64,000 nt of DNA from an uncultured Clostridia bacterium (GTDB lineage: Bacteria > Bacillota > Clostridia > Christensenellales > UBA1242): NCBI GenBank assembly GCA_944383375.1, contig CALWPG010000001.1, forward strand, positions 1 to 64,000, written 5' to 3'. A program made the translations under genes and the position numbers. This document shows positions 24,050-32,643 of the stretch, in pieces (positions within the stretch are counted from its first letter, which is position 1; the number at the start of each line of letters is the position of its first letter). The notes beneath the pieces were generated by a model. The model was not told where the DNA came from, made no database searches, and saw only the letters and a list, made by a program, of their open reading frames with translations.

Positions 24050-25078
24050 TTACAACTTAAAACTAATCCGATCACGTTCAATATCGATTTGTTTAATTTC
24101 AACCTCAACCTTTTGATTCAGTTTAACAACTTCATAAATACGTTTACCTATCTCAGTTGTGGCATCTGATATGTGTAGCAATCCCGAAACATTGATTTCA
24201 TTCAATTTAATTATTGCACCAAATGCTAAAATTTTAGTAACCGTTCCAAGATATTTCTCACCCACCTTAAGCTGCTTCAAAATAGCCTTTCTTGGATTTT
24301 CTGAAAGTTGCTTAAGGCCCAAAGAGACGCGTTTGTTTATCTTGTCAATTTTTATAACTCTAAAAGTATACGTTTGCCCAACCTTTAAATATTTTTCAAT
24401 ATTTTCTACGCGTTCATAGGCAATATCAGAAATATGAATAAAACATGAAATTCCCTCTACGTTTACAAATGCACCGTAAGGCATAATTTTTTCTACTTTA
24501 CCTTGGACTACTTTATTGATAAAAATACTACTCCAAAATTGATTTTCCAGACTTTCTTGTAATTGTTCTTTAAGCATTTTTACAGAAACAACAATTTGTT
24601 TGTCATCGCGGTTTATCTCTGTAACAATACCAGTGAGCTGTTTGTTTAAATAATAATTTAAATGTTTAATTCTTATATCAATTTCGTCATGAGGAACAAT
24701 GACCTCATATACACCAAGTTTTGAAATCAGATTTCCTTCTCTTATTCCGGTTACAAAAAATGAAACCTCTGATCCAAATTTAAGTTTTTCTGCCGTTGTG
24801 GAACCAATGATTATTTGATCTGCAATTTTTTTAGATACACAAATCATTCCATCTTCAGTTTTTTTACCCAAAATGGCAACTTTAAATCTATCTCCAACTT
24901 TTATTGACTCAAAATTATCAAAATCTTCTTTTGATATAAACGCATCACTTTTTCCACCAATATTAAATATGACGCCATCATCACGTTTCAAAATGACGAC
25001 ACCATCATAGATGTCATCTTTTTTATATCTAGCAAAAGTTTTATCAATTTCGTTTAAATCAAACTTAACTTCTTCCAT
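24050..25078 (-). CDS. multi-S1-domain RNA-binding protein (RpsA-like)
   Basis: A 342-residue protein of about four S1 domains (roughly 20-85, 95-165, 185-255, 270-340). The third has MPYGAFVNVEGISCFIHISD and the fourth ILAFGAIIKLNEINVSGLLH. In clostridia this position (after cmk) holds the ribosomal S1-like protein, sometimes fused to or preceded by ispH; here no IspH is present. It likely aids mRNA binding by ribosomes. The second of two adjacent ATGs is preferred for spacing to AGGAG. Confidence 0.85.
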   Translation of the reverse strand: MEEVKFDLNEIDKTFARYKKDDIYDGVVILKRDDGVIFNIGGKSDAFISKEDFDNFESIKVGDRFKVAILGKKTEDGMICVSKKIADQIIIGSTTAEKLKFGSEVSFFVTGIREGNLISKLGVYEVIVPHDEIDIRIKHLNYYLNKQLTGIVTEINRDDKQIVVSVKMLKEQLQESLENQFWSSIFINKVVQGKVEKIMPYGAFVNVEGISCFIHISDIAYERVENIEKYLKVGQTYTFRVIKIDKINKRVSLGLKQLSENPRKAILKQLKVGEKYLGTVTKILAFGAIIKLNEINVSGLLHISDATTEIGKRIYEVVKLNQKVEVEIKQIDIERDRISFKL

Positions 25079-25123
25079 CATTTCTCCTAATTATAATTTA
25101 GCAGGATGAAAGAAATTTGTCTA

Positions 25124-25714
25124 CTATTTATTATTCGATTGTTTATTTTTCTTCAATGTCTTTTCGCGCAAAGAAAGAAGTTCATTTTTAATAATTTCAT
25201 TGCTATGCTGTAAATCTTCTTTCTTCAAATGGATAGCATCACCTACATAAATTGTATTCAAACAAAACGGTTTTGGTTTTTTCTTTATCCAAATCGGAAC
25301 TATAGGAGCATCACCTTTAATGGCGATCAACCCCGCACCCTCTTTTATTTCTATCAATGGTTTGTCCGTTTTATTTCTTGTTCCCTCAGGAAAGATTGTC
25401 AGTGTTTTATTTTTTTTTAGTACACTGAGACATTGTTTTATTGTAGTTAATTCAACCTTACTTCTGTCAACAGGAATGGTTTTCATTCCTTTTAAAAATG
25501 CTGCGAGTAATTTATTTTTATATAATTCTTTTTTTGCGACTACATGTTGTTCTCTCCAAAACATGTTTAGCATGATAAGTGGATCTAAATTGCTTCTGTG
25601 ATTTGCAACAAAAACAACTTTGCCCTTTGGTATTTTGCCCAATTTTTTTATTTTGGTTGGATAAATGAGCCAGAAAGGTATGAAAGCAAGCAACTTGATA
25701 ATCCAAAAAAACAT
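25124..25714 (-). CDS. plsC: 1-acyl-sn-glycerol-3-phosphate acyltransferase
   Basis: A 196-residue acyltransferase that makes phosphatidic acid at the inner membrane face. The catalytic H-X4-D is NHRSNLD near residues 38-44, and the substrate motif FPEGTR is near 110. One N-terminal hydrophobic helix (about 1-20) anchors it. It lies 2 nt after cmk, an arrangement common in clostridia. Confidence 0.92.
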   Translation of the reverse strand: MFFWIIKLLAFIPFWLIYPTKIKKLGKIPKGKVVFVANHRSNLDPLIMLNMFWREQHVVAKKELYKNKLLAAFLKGMKTIPVDRSKVELTTIKQCLSVLKKNKTLTIFPEGTRNKTDKPLIEIKEGAGLIAIKGDAPIVPIWIKKKPKPFCLNTIYVGDAIHLKKEDLQHSNEIIKNELLSLREKTLKKNKQSNNK

Positions 25715-25716
25715 TT

Positions 25717-26373
25717 TTATCTCCCTTTAATAACACTTATAATTTTATCTAGGCTTTCTTCGATAGTGTCGTAGGTTGTGTCAATCAAAATAGCGTCATC
25801 AGCTTTTCTCAACGGGCTAATCTCTCGATGTGCATCTTCGTAATCTCTTTCTTGTAAATCCTTTTTTACCTCTTGTAAAGTAACATCGTTATTTTTTTGC
25901 TTTAAGGTTTCATATCTTCGTTTTGCCCTTGCATCTATGTCGGCAATTATAAAGAATTTATATTCTGCATTGGGAAAAATTTCTGTCCCAATATCTCTAC
26001 CTTCCACAACCAAGTCATACTTTGTTGCAAATTTATGTTGTATATTTTTCACTATGTCGCGTACAATACCCAATTTAGAAAAATGAGAAGCCAAATAACT
26101 AATTTTTGGGAGCGAAACATAATTAGATGTGTCTATGCCGTTGATGTATACAATTTGATTTCCTTCTTTAAATTCAACATCTATGTTGGCAGAAGATAAT
26201 AACTTACCAATTTCTTGCTCATTTAAATTTTCGCCACCATTTTCATTTATTAAATACGCAATTGCGCGAAATATCATTCCCGTATTTAAAAAATGTATGT
26301 TTAATTTTTCTGCAGTTCTGACAGCTAATGTAGACTTTCCAGAACAAGCCGGACCATCCAATGTGATTATCAT
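25717..26373 (-). CDS. cmk: cytidylate kinase
   Basis: A 218-residue (d)CMP kinase. The P-loop is GPACSGKST (about 7-15), and the substrate segment DLVVEGRDIGTEIFP and lid region with Arg residues match the family. AAAGGAG precedes the ATG. It is in the operon rluB-cmk-plsC-S1. Confidence 0.96.
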   Translation of the reverse strand: MIITLDGPACSGKSTLAVRTAEKLNIHFLNTGMIFRAIAYLINENGGENLNEQEIGKLLSSANIDVEFKEGNQIVYINGIDTSNYVSLPKISYLASHFSKLGIVRDIVKNIQHKFATKYDLVVEGRDIGTEIFPNAEYKFFIIADIDARAKRRYETLKQKNNDVTLQEVKKDLQERDYEDAHREISPLRKADDAILIDTTYDTIEESLDKIISVIKGR

Positions 26374-26387
26374 ATAAAATATCTCCT

Positions 26388-27092
26388 TTAATTTAATAAT
26401 TGAGCTAATTCATAATCAGTTAATGGTTTGTATTTCCCCCTTGGTAATCCACCTAACCTTACGTTACCAATTCTTATACGCTTAAGAAGTTTTATGTTTT
26501 TTCCTATACATTCAAACATTCTTCTTATTTGCCTATTTTGTCCCTCATGTATTATAACACTTAACTTGGCATCATTTCCAACATATTCAACTAAATTTAC
26601 TTTAGCCTTTGGCATTCTTATTCCATTTTCCACCACACCTTGCCTTAAAACTGCCATTTCGCTTTCAAGTATTTTGCCTTCAATCCTAACTATGTATTCT
26701 TTTTCAATCTCTTTGGAAGGATGAGTCAATTTGTGTGCTAAATCACCATCGTTTGTGAGTATTATCAACCCTTCTGTATCATAGTCCAATCTACCTACAG
26801 AAAAAAGTCTTACTGGACTTTCAATAAGGTCGAATATTGTTTTGCGACCCACTGTATCATTTGCAGTGCAAAGATAACCTTTGGGTTTGTTTAGTTTATA
26901 ATAAACATAACTAGAAGGCAAGGTCAAAACCTTACCTTCTAGTTCAACAATATCTTTACCTATCTTCACATTAGTTGATAATGATGTCACTATTGTGCCA
27001 TTAATCTTTATTTTTCCATCTTTTACGAATTGTTCACTTTTACGTCTTGAACCAACACCGCAAAGTGCCAGAAATTTGTTTATTCTCATCAT
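26388..27092 (-). CDS. rluB: RsuA/RluB-family 23S/16S rRNA pseudouridine synthase
   Basis: A 234-residue synthase. The N-terminal S4 domain is about 3-60 and catalytic Asp103 lies in GRLDYDTEG. The C-terminal motif GQNRQIRRMFE fits RluB/RsuA. The ATG at 27092 overlaps the dacB stop (TGATG), so translation is coupled; a TTG/GTG extension of two residues is possible. RluB (23S rRNA) is favoured by context in Firmicutes, but RsuA-type specificity is not excluded. Confidence 0.9.
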   Translation of the reverse strand: MMRINKFLALCGVGSRRKSEQFVKDGKIKINGTIVTSLSTNVKIGKDIVELEGKVLTLPSSYVYYKLNKPKGYLCTANDTVGRKTIFDLIESPVRLFSVGRLDYDTEGLIILTNDGDLAHKLTHPSKEIEKEYIVRIEGKILESEMAVLRQGVVENGIRMPKAKVNLVEYVGNDAKLSVIIHEGQNRQIRRMFECIGKNIKLLKRIRIGNVRLGGLPRGKYKPLTDYELAQLLN

Positions 27093-28216
27093 CACCAATT
27101 TTCTATAATCCTCTTTACTTCATCCAAAATCCTATTTGATTTTACATCTTCCATAGTATAGATTTTTTCGGAAAATAGCAAGTGATTATCCAAATATATT
27201 TTAATTTCTCCAACAATTTGTTCCTTTTCCACTGGAGCAACTAGAACATCTTGTGCGTCTATTTCTATTTTTATATTTTGTTCTTCTTCCTTTGTTAAGG
27301 GATACATAAAGCCACGCTGTGTGTAAACTTTTACACTTGTTTTCTCACTATTGGAAACTGGTATACTTTTGATATAATTATATGGTGGCAAAATATTTGA
27401 CATTGAGTAATTTGAGAAACATTGCTCAATCATATAAGCACTATCTTCAAACATAGGTCCACAGGACAATACAACGCATATTAAGTGCATATTATTACGT
27501 CTCGCGCTACTCACCAAACATCTGCCTGCATCGTTTGTAAAACCGGTTTTAACTCCAACGCATCCATCTAATGACCAAAGTAGTTTATTTTTATTCTTCA
27601 AATATCTGTAACCATTGTCACCATTTGGAATTTTGACATTTTGTGTTGTAACTATCTCTTCAAATATTGGATATTTATAGCACTCTCTAGTTATTTGAGC
27701 CAAATCGTATGCCGTCGTTTGGTGACCATCCTGATCAAGCCCATGTGGATTTTTGAATGTTGAATTTAGTGCTCCACAAGCATGTGCTTCCTTAGTCATT
27801 AACCGTGCAAAGTCATCTACACTGTCACTTATATGAAGGGCCAATGCCGTGGCTGCATCATTACCCGATACCAGCATCATTCCATACAGTAGTTCTTTTA
27901 CAGTTAGTTTTTCACCTTTACGCAAATAGATAGATGTTCCTTCAATTCCAATTGCCCTATCGTCAATTTCAACAATTTCATCAAAGTTTTTACAATGTTT
28001 TAGGACCGTTAAAAAAGTCGCAATTTTTGTTGTGCTGGCATTTGCCCTTTTGATATTTTCATTTTTAGACATTAAAACTCTATTTGAATTTGCTTCAATA
28101 ACCACCATTGCCTGTGCACTGGTATCAGCATAGGTTTCGCTATTTATTCTTGGTGAAAACAAAAATGCAAGACAAAATATCGCACACAAAACTACCAAAA
28201 TTACTTTACTTTTCAT
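27092..28216 (-). CDS. dacB: D-alanyl-D-alanine carboxypeptidase DacB-like
   Basis: A 374-residue penicillin-binding-type carboxypeptidase (S11). A signal peptide (about 1-28) is followed by the SxxK motif Ser61-T-T-Lys64, the SGN motif at 117-119 and KTG near 221, with a C-terminal beta domain (about 275-374). The neighbourhood (ytfJ, scpAB, rluB) matches the B. subtilis dacB region, where the enzyme trims spore cortex peptide side chains. That role is inferred. It overlaps ytfJ by 11 nt. Confidence 0.92.
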   Translation of the reverse strand: MKSKVILVVLCAIFCLAFLFSPRINSETYADTSAQAMVVIEANSNRVLMSKNENIKRANASTTKIATFLTVLKHCKNFDEIVEIDDRAIGIEGTSIYLRKGEKLTVKELLYGMMLVSGNDAATALALHISDSVDDFARLMTKEAHACGALNSTFKNPHGLDQDGHQTTAYDLAQITRECYKYPIFEEIVTTQNVKIPNGDNGYRYLKNKNKLLWSLDGCVGVKTGFTNDAGRCLVSSARRNNMHLICVVLSCGPMFEDSAYMIEQCFSNYSMSNILPPYNYIKSIPVSNSEKTSVKVYTQRGFMYPLTKEEEQNIKIEIDAQDVLVAPVEKEQIVGEIKIYLDNHLLFSEKIYTMEDVKSNRILDEVKRIIENW

Positions 28217-28586
28217 TTTTATTTACCTTCTTATCAAGTTTGTCTATAATTACATTCGCTAAATTTAATATGGTTTGATAAGCAGTTTTATTTTCAACAT
28301 CAATAAACTTTATAGAAGTTTCATCTTCCACAATAAAGCCAATAGGAGTAACAGATAACCCTCCTCCACTACCTCCGGCAAGAGGATATGGTAGCTTTTT
28401 ATTTATGCTGTTGTACTGACCTCCACCAACGACAAATCCAACAGAAACTTTACTTACCGGTACAATAATTTTTCCTGTGGGGCTGACTATAGGGTCACCG
28501 ATAATTGTATTTGTTTCCGCCAAACTTTTGATTTTGTCGATGGATGAATTTATAAGATCATCAAGATAGTTTTGATTGTCTTCCAT
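28206..28586 (-). CDS. ytfJ: GerW-family sporulation protein YtfJ
   Basis: A 126-residue protein of the YtfJ/GerW family. The conserved body includes GDPIVSPTGKIIVPVSKVS and a Gly-rich AGGSGGGLSVTPIGF. GerW is made in the forespore and affects germination; its mechanism is unknown. It overlaps the DUF2953 gene upstream by 26 nt and dacB downstream by 11 nt. Confidence 0.93.
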   Translation of the reverse strand: MEDNQNYLDDLINSSIDKIKSLAETNTIIGDPIVSPTGKIIVPVSKVSVGFVVGGGQYNSINKKLPYPLAGGSGGGLSVTPIGFIVEDETSIKFIDVENKTAYQTILNLANVIIDKLDKKVNKNEK

Positions 28587-29130
28587 ATGCCTTACTCCTT
28601 AAACTGAACAATGAGATTATTAAACTAAAAAGTAGGTCGAACAAAGTAATTGAAAAGTTGAGATATGCACATAGCATAAATACATTTTGCTCATAGGATG
28701 GTTGCACATTTGCCTGCATAGAACATGTTGGCTTATAATTCTTTACATAAGAAAATATACTTTTAACTGCAATTATTATAGTTCCACAAGTTACAGCAGT
28801 GTTTTTAGCATCATCAAGCCCAATCTTTCCCCAAAATACAATTTTTTTTGGTCTAACTTTGTCCTTCAAGTTTTCTCCAAGTTGCTCTACAAAGTAAATT
28901 TGTTTAATGGAAAGTGTAATTTCAATTTCTTTCTTTTTTTTCTTTGTTAAGAGATAAATTTTATTATCTCTAATGTACAACTTAATTGTAATTACTTTTA
29001 TTTTCCACAAGAATACACTAACAATTACCTGGTTATGGTTGAGATCAGCTGCTAACTTAAGCCTAATTGCAAGTGGAAAAATAAATACTATAACAAAAAA
29101 TAGTGGTATGAGAAAATATAAACTTTCCAT
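28561..29130 (-). CDS. DUF2953 membrane protein (YtfI-like)
   Basis: A 189-residue protein with an N-terminal membrane helix (about 4-24) and a C-terminal hydrophobic hairpin (about 155-178). The middle has LGLDDAKNT-like GKIGLDDAKNTAVTCGTI, the DUF2953 hallmark. In sporulating Firmicutes this gene precedes ytfJ, as here. The function is unknown. No strong ribosome site was seen. Confidence 0.85.
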   Translation of the reverse strand: MESLYFLIPLFFVIVFIFPLAIRLKLAADLNHNQVIVSVFLWKIKVITIKLYIRDNKIYLLTKKKKKEIEITLSIKQIYFVEQLGENLKDKVRPKKIVFWGKIGLDDAKNTAVTCGTIIIAVKSIFSYVKNYKPTCSMQANVQPSYEQNVFMLCAYLNFSITLFDLLFSLIISLFSLRSKAYGRQSKLS

Positions 29131-29166
29131 ATCACTATTGTTTGTTTAAATAAAAAATTTATTCCA

Positions 29167-29913
29167 TTAGTTAACGTCTTGCTCTTGTTTTGGGGCAAAG
29201 TCCATTCTTTGAATGTTATTTTCTTTCAAGATCTCATCTATTTTATCAAGCATTTCGTTGTCTTGTGCTTTTATTTTTTGTAAATTCTGTTCGTCTTTCA
29301 AAAAGTCCGGAACCTCCTCTTCATCCGGAACTTCATAATTCCTATAGAGTCCATCGCTTGAAAGTTGATTATCATAAGTCTCATTGCGAATAACTTCAAT
29401 TCTTTCAAGAAGTTGTTCATAATCTGGCAATTCGCTTAAATTCTTTAGATTGAACCTTTTTAAAAATTCATCAGTGGTACCAAACATATAAGGTTTGCCA
29501 ACAGCATCTTTTCTGCCAACTATTTCTATCATATGATTATCCAAAAGCACTTGAATTGCATAATCAGCCGAATTAATTTTTCTAATCTCTTCAATTTCTA
29601 GTTTGGTTATAGGCTGCTTGTATGCGATAATTGCCACCGTTTCCAAGGCTGCCTTGGTCAGTGCCTTTTCTCTAATAGGATTTAAAACAGTAGAAATTAG
29701 TTCTGCATAATTTGGATTTGAACAAAGTTGAATCTTTTGCCTATATTCAATCAAATGAATACCATTCTCTTCTTTTAACTCTTGTTTTAATTCTTCAATT
29801 GCTTTGTCTAACTGTTTACTAGTTATCTGCAATTTTTCTTGCATAACTTCTTTATCAACACCTTCACCAGCAACAAATAGTATTGCCTTAATAACTTCCT
29901 TTAAGTTGTTCAT
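29167..29913 (-). CDS. scpB: segregation and condensation protein B
   Basis: A 248-residue winged-helix partner of ScpA and SMC in chromosome condensation. Two winged-helix units span about 1-170 (GLVGRKD-like EIVGRKDAVGKPYMFGTT), followed by an acidic tail. The start at 29913 follows AGGAG within the end of scpA, giving a 26-nt overlap; the longer in-frame reading would begin before the ribosome site. Confidence 0.95.
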   Translation of the reverse strand: MNNLKEVIKAILFVAGEGVDKEVMQEKLQITSKQLDKAIEELKQELKEENGIHLIEYRQKIQLCSNPNYAELISTVLNPIREKALTKAALETVAIIAYKQPITKLEIEEIRKINSADYAIQVLLDNHMIEIVGRKDAVGKPYMFGTTDEFLKRFNLKNLSELPDYEQLLERIEVIRNETYDNQLSSDGLYRNYEVPDEEEVPDFLKDEQNLQKIKAQDNEMLDKIDEILKENNIQRMDFAPKQEQDVN

Positions 29914-30694
29914 CAATGTCAATCTCCTCATTTACTTTATCTTCGTTTTGGATTATGTCTATTTCTCCAAAAATATCTGTCTGTTGTGCTTTAATTATTT
30001 GAAGTTTTAGTAATTCCAATAATGCCAAGAATGTATTAATCAACTCACTTTTAGTTAAGTTCTTTTCAAATAAGTCAGTAAACTTAACCATTTTTTTCTC
30101 CCTAATGATATTTTTTATGGAGATGATCTTTTCAGCGACAGTAAATCTATCTTTGACAATTTGCTTAGGCTCTTCTTCTATAACTCTCTTTGGAATTGTT
30201 GCCATCATCTTTGCAAAGGCATCAAGCATAAGATCCAATGACATATCCTTAAGCACAATTTTAACATTTCCAGCCATCTTGTCCGGCTTCTTGTACATCT
30301 TATTCAAGTCTTCTTCTTTTGACAGTTTTTCACTGGCCTCTCTAAATAATTTTAATTCTTTTAATCTTGCCAAAAGATTTACTTCAGGGTCATCTTCACT
30401 TTGCTCTTCTGCCTCCGATGGCAATAGTGTCCTTGACTTAATTTCGATAAGTTGTGCTGCAATTTCGATAAATTCACTTGCATTTTCCATATCAAGTTTA
30501 TCTATATCAGCTATATAATCCAAATATTGTTCTGTCAGATCTGCCAACTTAACGGTTTCAATATCCATCTTATTGTCTTTAATTATTTGCAGTAATAAAT
30601 CTAAGGGACCCTCAAAATTTTCCAAATGCACCTTATACACTGAATTAGTAAATTCTACATTTTCCAATTCATCATCTAAATTTTTATTAATCAT
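29888..30694 (-). CDS. scpA: segregation and condensation protein A
   Basis: A 268-residue kleisin that bridges the SMC heads. The N-terminal signature VHLENFEGPLDLLLQIIKDN is clear, and the C-terminal winged helix lies at about 190-245. The ATG at 30694 overlaps the upstream protease stop by four bases (ATGA), and GGGGG lies upstream. Confidence 0.95.
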   Translation of the reverse strand: MINKNLDDELENVEFTNSVYKVHLENFEGPLDLLLQIIKDNKMDIETVKLADLTEQYLDYIADIDKLDMENASEFIEIAAQLIEIKSRTLLPSEAEEQSEDDPEVNLLARLKELKLFREASEKLSKEEDLNKMYKKPDKMAGNVKIVLKDMSLDLMLDAFAKMMATIPKRVIEEEPKQIVKDRFTVAEKIISIKNIIREKKMVKFTDLFEKNLTKSELINTFLALLELLKLQIIKAQQTDIFGEIDIIQNEDKVNEEIDIDEQLKGSY

Positions 30695-31356
30695 ATAAAT
30701 AACCCCCAAAACTGACTAAATACCCACAATAGCCCATTGGTTACATAGTAATAAACATAATCAAAAATTGGTGTTATAAGAAAAATTAAAAGTACAATAG
30801 TTCCATATTTTAACATGAAATTTACAAATGCATTATTTGGTCTTGTCAATGATTTAATGAAATTAAAGCCATCCAATGGATATATTGGCAATAAATTAAA
30901 GACCATCAGTGAAAGATTTAAAATTACCATAAAGTATAAAAACAAGTCGATGAATATTAAAAATAAATTTGTTGAGCCTACAAGCAATGGGCTAACAAAA
31001 AAGTAAATACCACTAAATACAAATGCCAAAATCAAATTGGACGTAACTCCTGCTATTGACACAAGTGCCATATCGCGTTTGTATCGTTTAAAGTGCAGTG
31101 GATTAACTTCAACAGGCTTTGCCCAACCAAAGCCAAATAATATTAAACACAAAAAGCCAAGTGGATCAATATGTTTCAAAGGATTTAAAGTCAACCGTCC
31201 AAGTGCTCTAGAAGTTGGGTCTCCAAGCTTGTAAGCTACGTAAGCATGCGAAAACTCGTGGGCACAAAAACAAAACATAAGTGCAACCATATACGCAAGA
31301 ATAAAAGCTAACATTTCTAATAAAGGCATTCCAGAGCCTATAAGTTGGTATAACAT
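30691..31356 (-). CDS. site-2 protease family (M50) membrane protein
   Basis: A 221-residue membrane zinc peptidase of the compact YwhC/M50 type. The zinc motif HEFSH is near residues 33-37 and the third ligand motif is YPLDG near 160-164; about six hydrophobic segments are visible. The substrate is unknown. It starts the scpA-scpB-ytfJ-dacB run. Its ATG lies only about 9 nt after a consensus -10, with no ribosome site, so the message may be leaderless. Confidence 0.9.
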   Translation of the reverse strand: MLYQLIGSGMPLLEMLAFILAYMVALMFCFCAHEFSHAYVAYKLGDPTSRALGRLTLNPLKHIDPLGFLCLILFGFGWAKPVEVNPLHFKRYKRDMALVSIAGVTSNLILAFVFSGIYFFVSPLLVGSTNLFLIFIDLFLYFMVILNLSLMVFNLLPIYPLDGFNFIKSLTRPNNAFVNFMLKYGTIVLLIFLITPIFDYVYYYVTNGLLWVFSQFWGLFI

Positions 31357-31364
31357 ACTTAAGT

Positions 31365-31393
31365 ATTATACATACCAAAAGAAAAATTTGCAA
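31365..31393 (-). promoter_or_regulatory. promoter of the M50-scpAB operon
   Basis: On the minus strand TTGCAA (31393-31388), 17 nt, TATAAT (31370-31365). The predicted start of transcription is within 1-3 nt of the ATG at 31356. Confidence 0.7.
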
Positions 31394-31406
31394 GAAAAAA
31401 GTTAAA

Positions 31407-31429
31407 TAAAAAATCGGCATAACTGCCGA
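31407..31429 (-). terminator. terminator of dacF
   Basis: TCGGCA / TGCCGA (31414-31429) is followed on the minus strand by T6. It separates dacF from the M50-scpAB operon. Confidence 0.85.
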
Positions 31430-31437
31430 CCTTTTAT

Positions 31438-32595
31438 TTACCAATTTTCAGCTATTCGTTTTACCGAATCAAAATAAGTTAATTTTTGTATGTCCTCATT
31501 TATAATCAAATCGATTTCTTTAACTACTTGTCCTTGTTTGGTAATAAGAATTGTGCCCACCTTGTCGCCTGCTTTCTTTGGTGCTTTTATTTCTTGAAGC
31601 TCATATTTGAATTCATACTCATTTGGATTTCCCTTTTTAGAAAGTCCGTAATAACTTTCCTTTGCATAAACATTGGTCACTTTTTGTTTGGACATTTTTA
31701 CCATAACATTTTCAACAACTGGCTTACTACAATCTAAAACCAATTTGTTTTCGTAGTTTGCAAATCCATAATTAAATAATGTTGACACATCTGTAAATCT
31801 TTGTTGCCCATTTTTTGAGCCTATGATAACTGCCACCAGTCTAAAATCATCTCTTTTGGCAGAAGCAGTAAGGCAATATCCTGCTTCTGAAGTTGAACCA
31901 GTCTTGCCGCTGTCGCAGCCCTTGTAATATCTGATCAACTTATTTGTGTTTACAAGTTCAGTTTCTCTTCCGGATGGATGCACAAGTTTATCCATCCAAA
32001 TTGTGCTAAGCGTGTGATAATGGTCATATTTCATGAGTTGTTTTAAAACCAAAAAACAATCGTATGCTGAAGAATATTGTTCGGGAGCAGGAAGTCCTGT
32101 GCAGTTTGCGTAAAACGTGTTTTTCATTCCGAGTTCTTGTGCTTTTTTATTCATCGCATTTACAAAGGCCGTTTCGCTCCCACTAATAAATTCTGCTAAT
32201 GCTACACTTGCATCATTTGCCGATGCCATTACAACACTTTTTAACAAATCTTCAGCTTTATACTCAACATACGGATCAATAAACACTTGCGAGCCTCCCA
32301 TTCCAGAGGCATTTTCTGAAGTGGTTATCATGGTGTCCAATGTCAAATTCCCAGACTCAATAGCTTCATATGTCAGCAAAATGGTCATAAGTTTTACCAT
32401 ACTTGCAATTGGAAACCTTGCATTTGAATTGTTTTCATAAAGAACTGTATCTGATTCAAAATCTACCAACAATGATGCTTTTGCATTACTTGCTAAAATT
32501 TCTTTATCAGCAAATACAAGCGGCATAGCACTACTGTATGTTGATATTAACATTATGCATAGTACACAAATTATTGATATAACTAACCTTTTCAT
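31438..32595 (-). CDS. dacF: D-alanyl-D-alanine carboxypeptidase DacF-like
   Basis: A 385-residue S11 carboxypeptidase. The signal peptide is about 1-29, SxxK is Ser65-M-V-Lys68, the second motif is SAN at 125-127 as is usual for DacF, and KTG is near 229. The C-terminal domain (about 290-385) ends in an amphipathic helix typical of membrane-bound PBPs. In B. subtilis dacF lies next to spoIIAA; here it follows pnp but spoIIA is about 30 kb away. Its ribosome site AAAGGAG is embedded in the upstream terminator-like hairpin. Confidence 0.92.
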   Translation of the reverse strand: MKRLVISIICVLCIMLISTYSSAMPLVFADKEILASNAKASLLVDFESDTVLYENNSNARFPIASMVKLMTILLTYEAIESGNLTLDTMITTSENASGMGGSQVFIDPYVEYKAEDLLKSVVMASANDASVALAEFISGSETAFVNAMNKKAQELGMKNTFYANCTGLPAPEQYSSAYDCFLVLKQLMKYDHYHTLSTIWMDKLVHPSGRETELVNTNKLIRYYKGCDSGKTGSTSEAGYCLTASAKRDDFRLVAVIIGSKNGQQRFTDVSTLFNYGFANYENKLVLDCSKPVVENVMVKMSKQKVTNVYAKESYYGLSKKGNPNEYEFKYELQEIKAPKKAGDKVGTILITKQGQVVKEIDLIINEDIQKLTYFDSVKRIAENW

Positions 32596-32596
32596 A

Positions 32597-32629
32597 AAAA
32601 AACTACTCCTTTATCAGAAGTAGTTTTTT
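32597..32629 (-). terminator. terminator after pnp that carries the dacF ribosome site
   Basis: The stem AAAAAACTACT / AGTAGTTTTTT with an 11-nt loop runs straight into the dacF ATG (32595). The dacF Shine-Dalgarno AAAGGAG (32612-32606) spans the loop and 3' arm, so folding would both stop transcription and hide the ribosome site. Confidence 0.7.
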
Positions 32630-32643
32630 CAAATAATTTAAAT

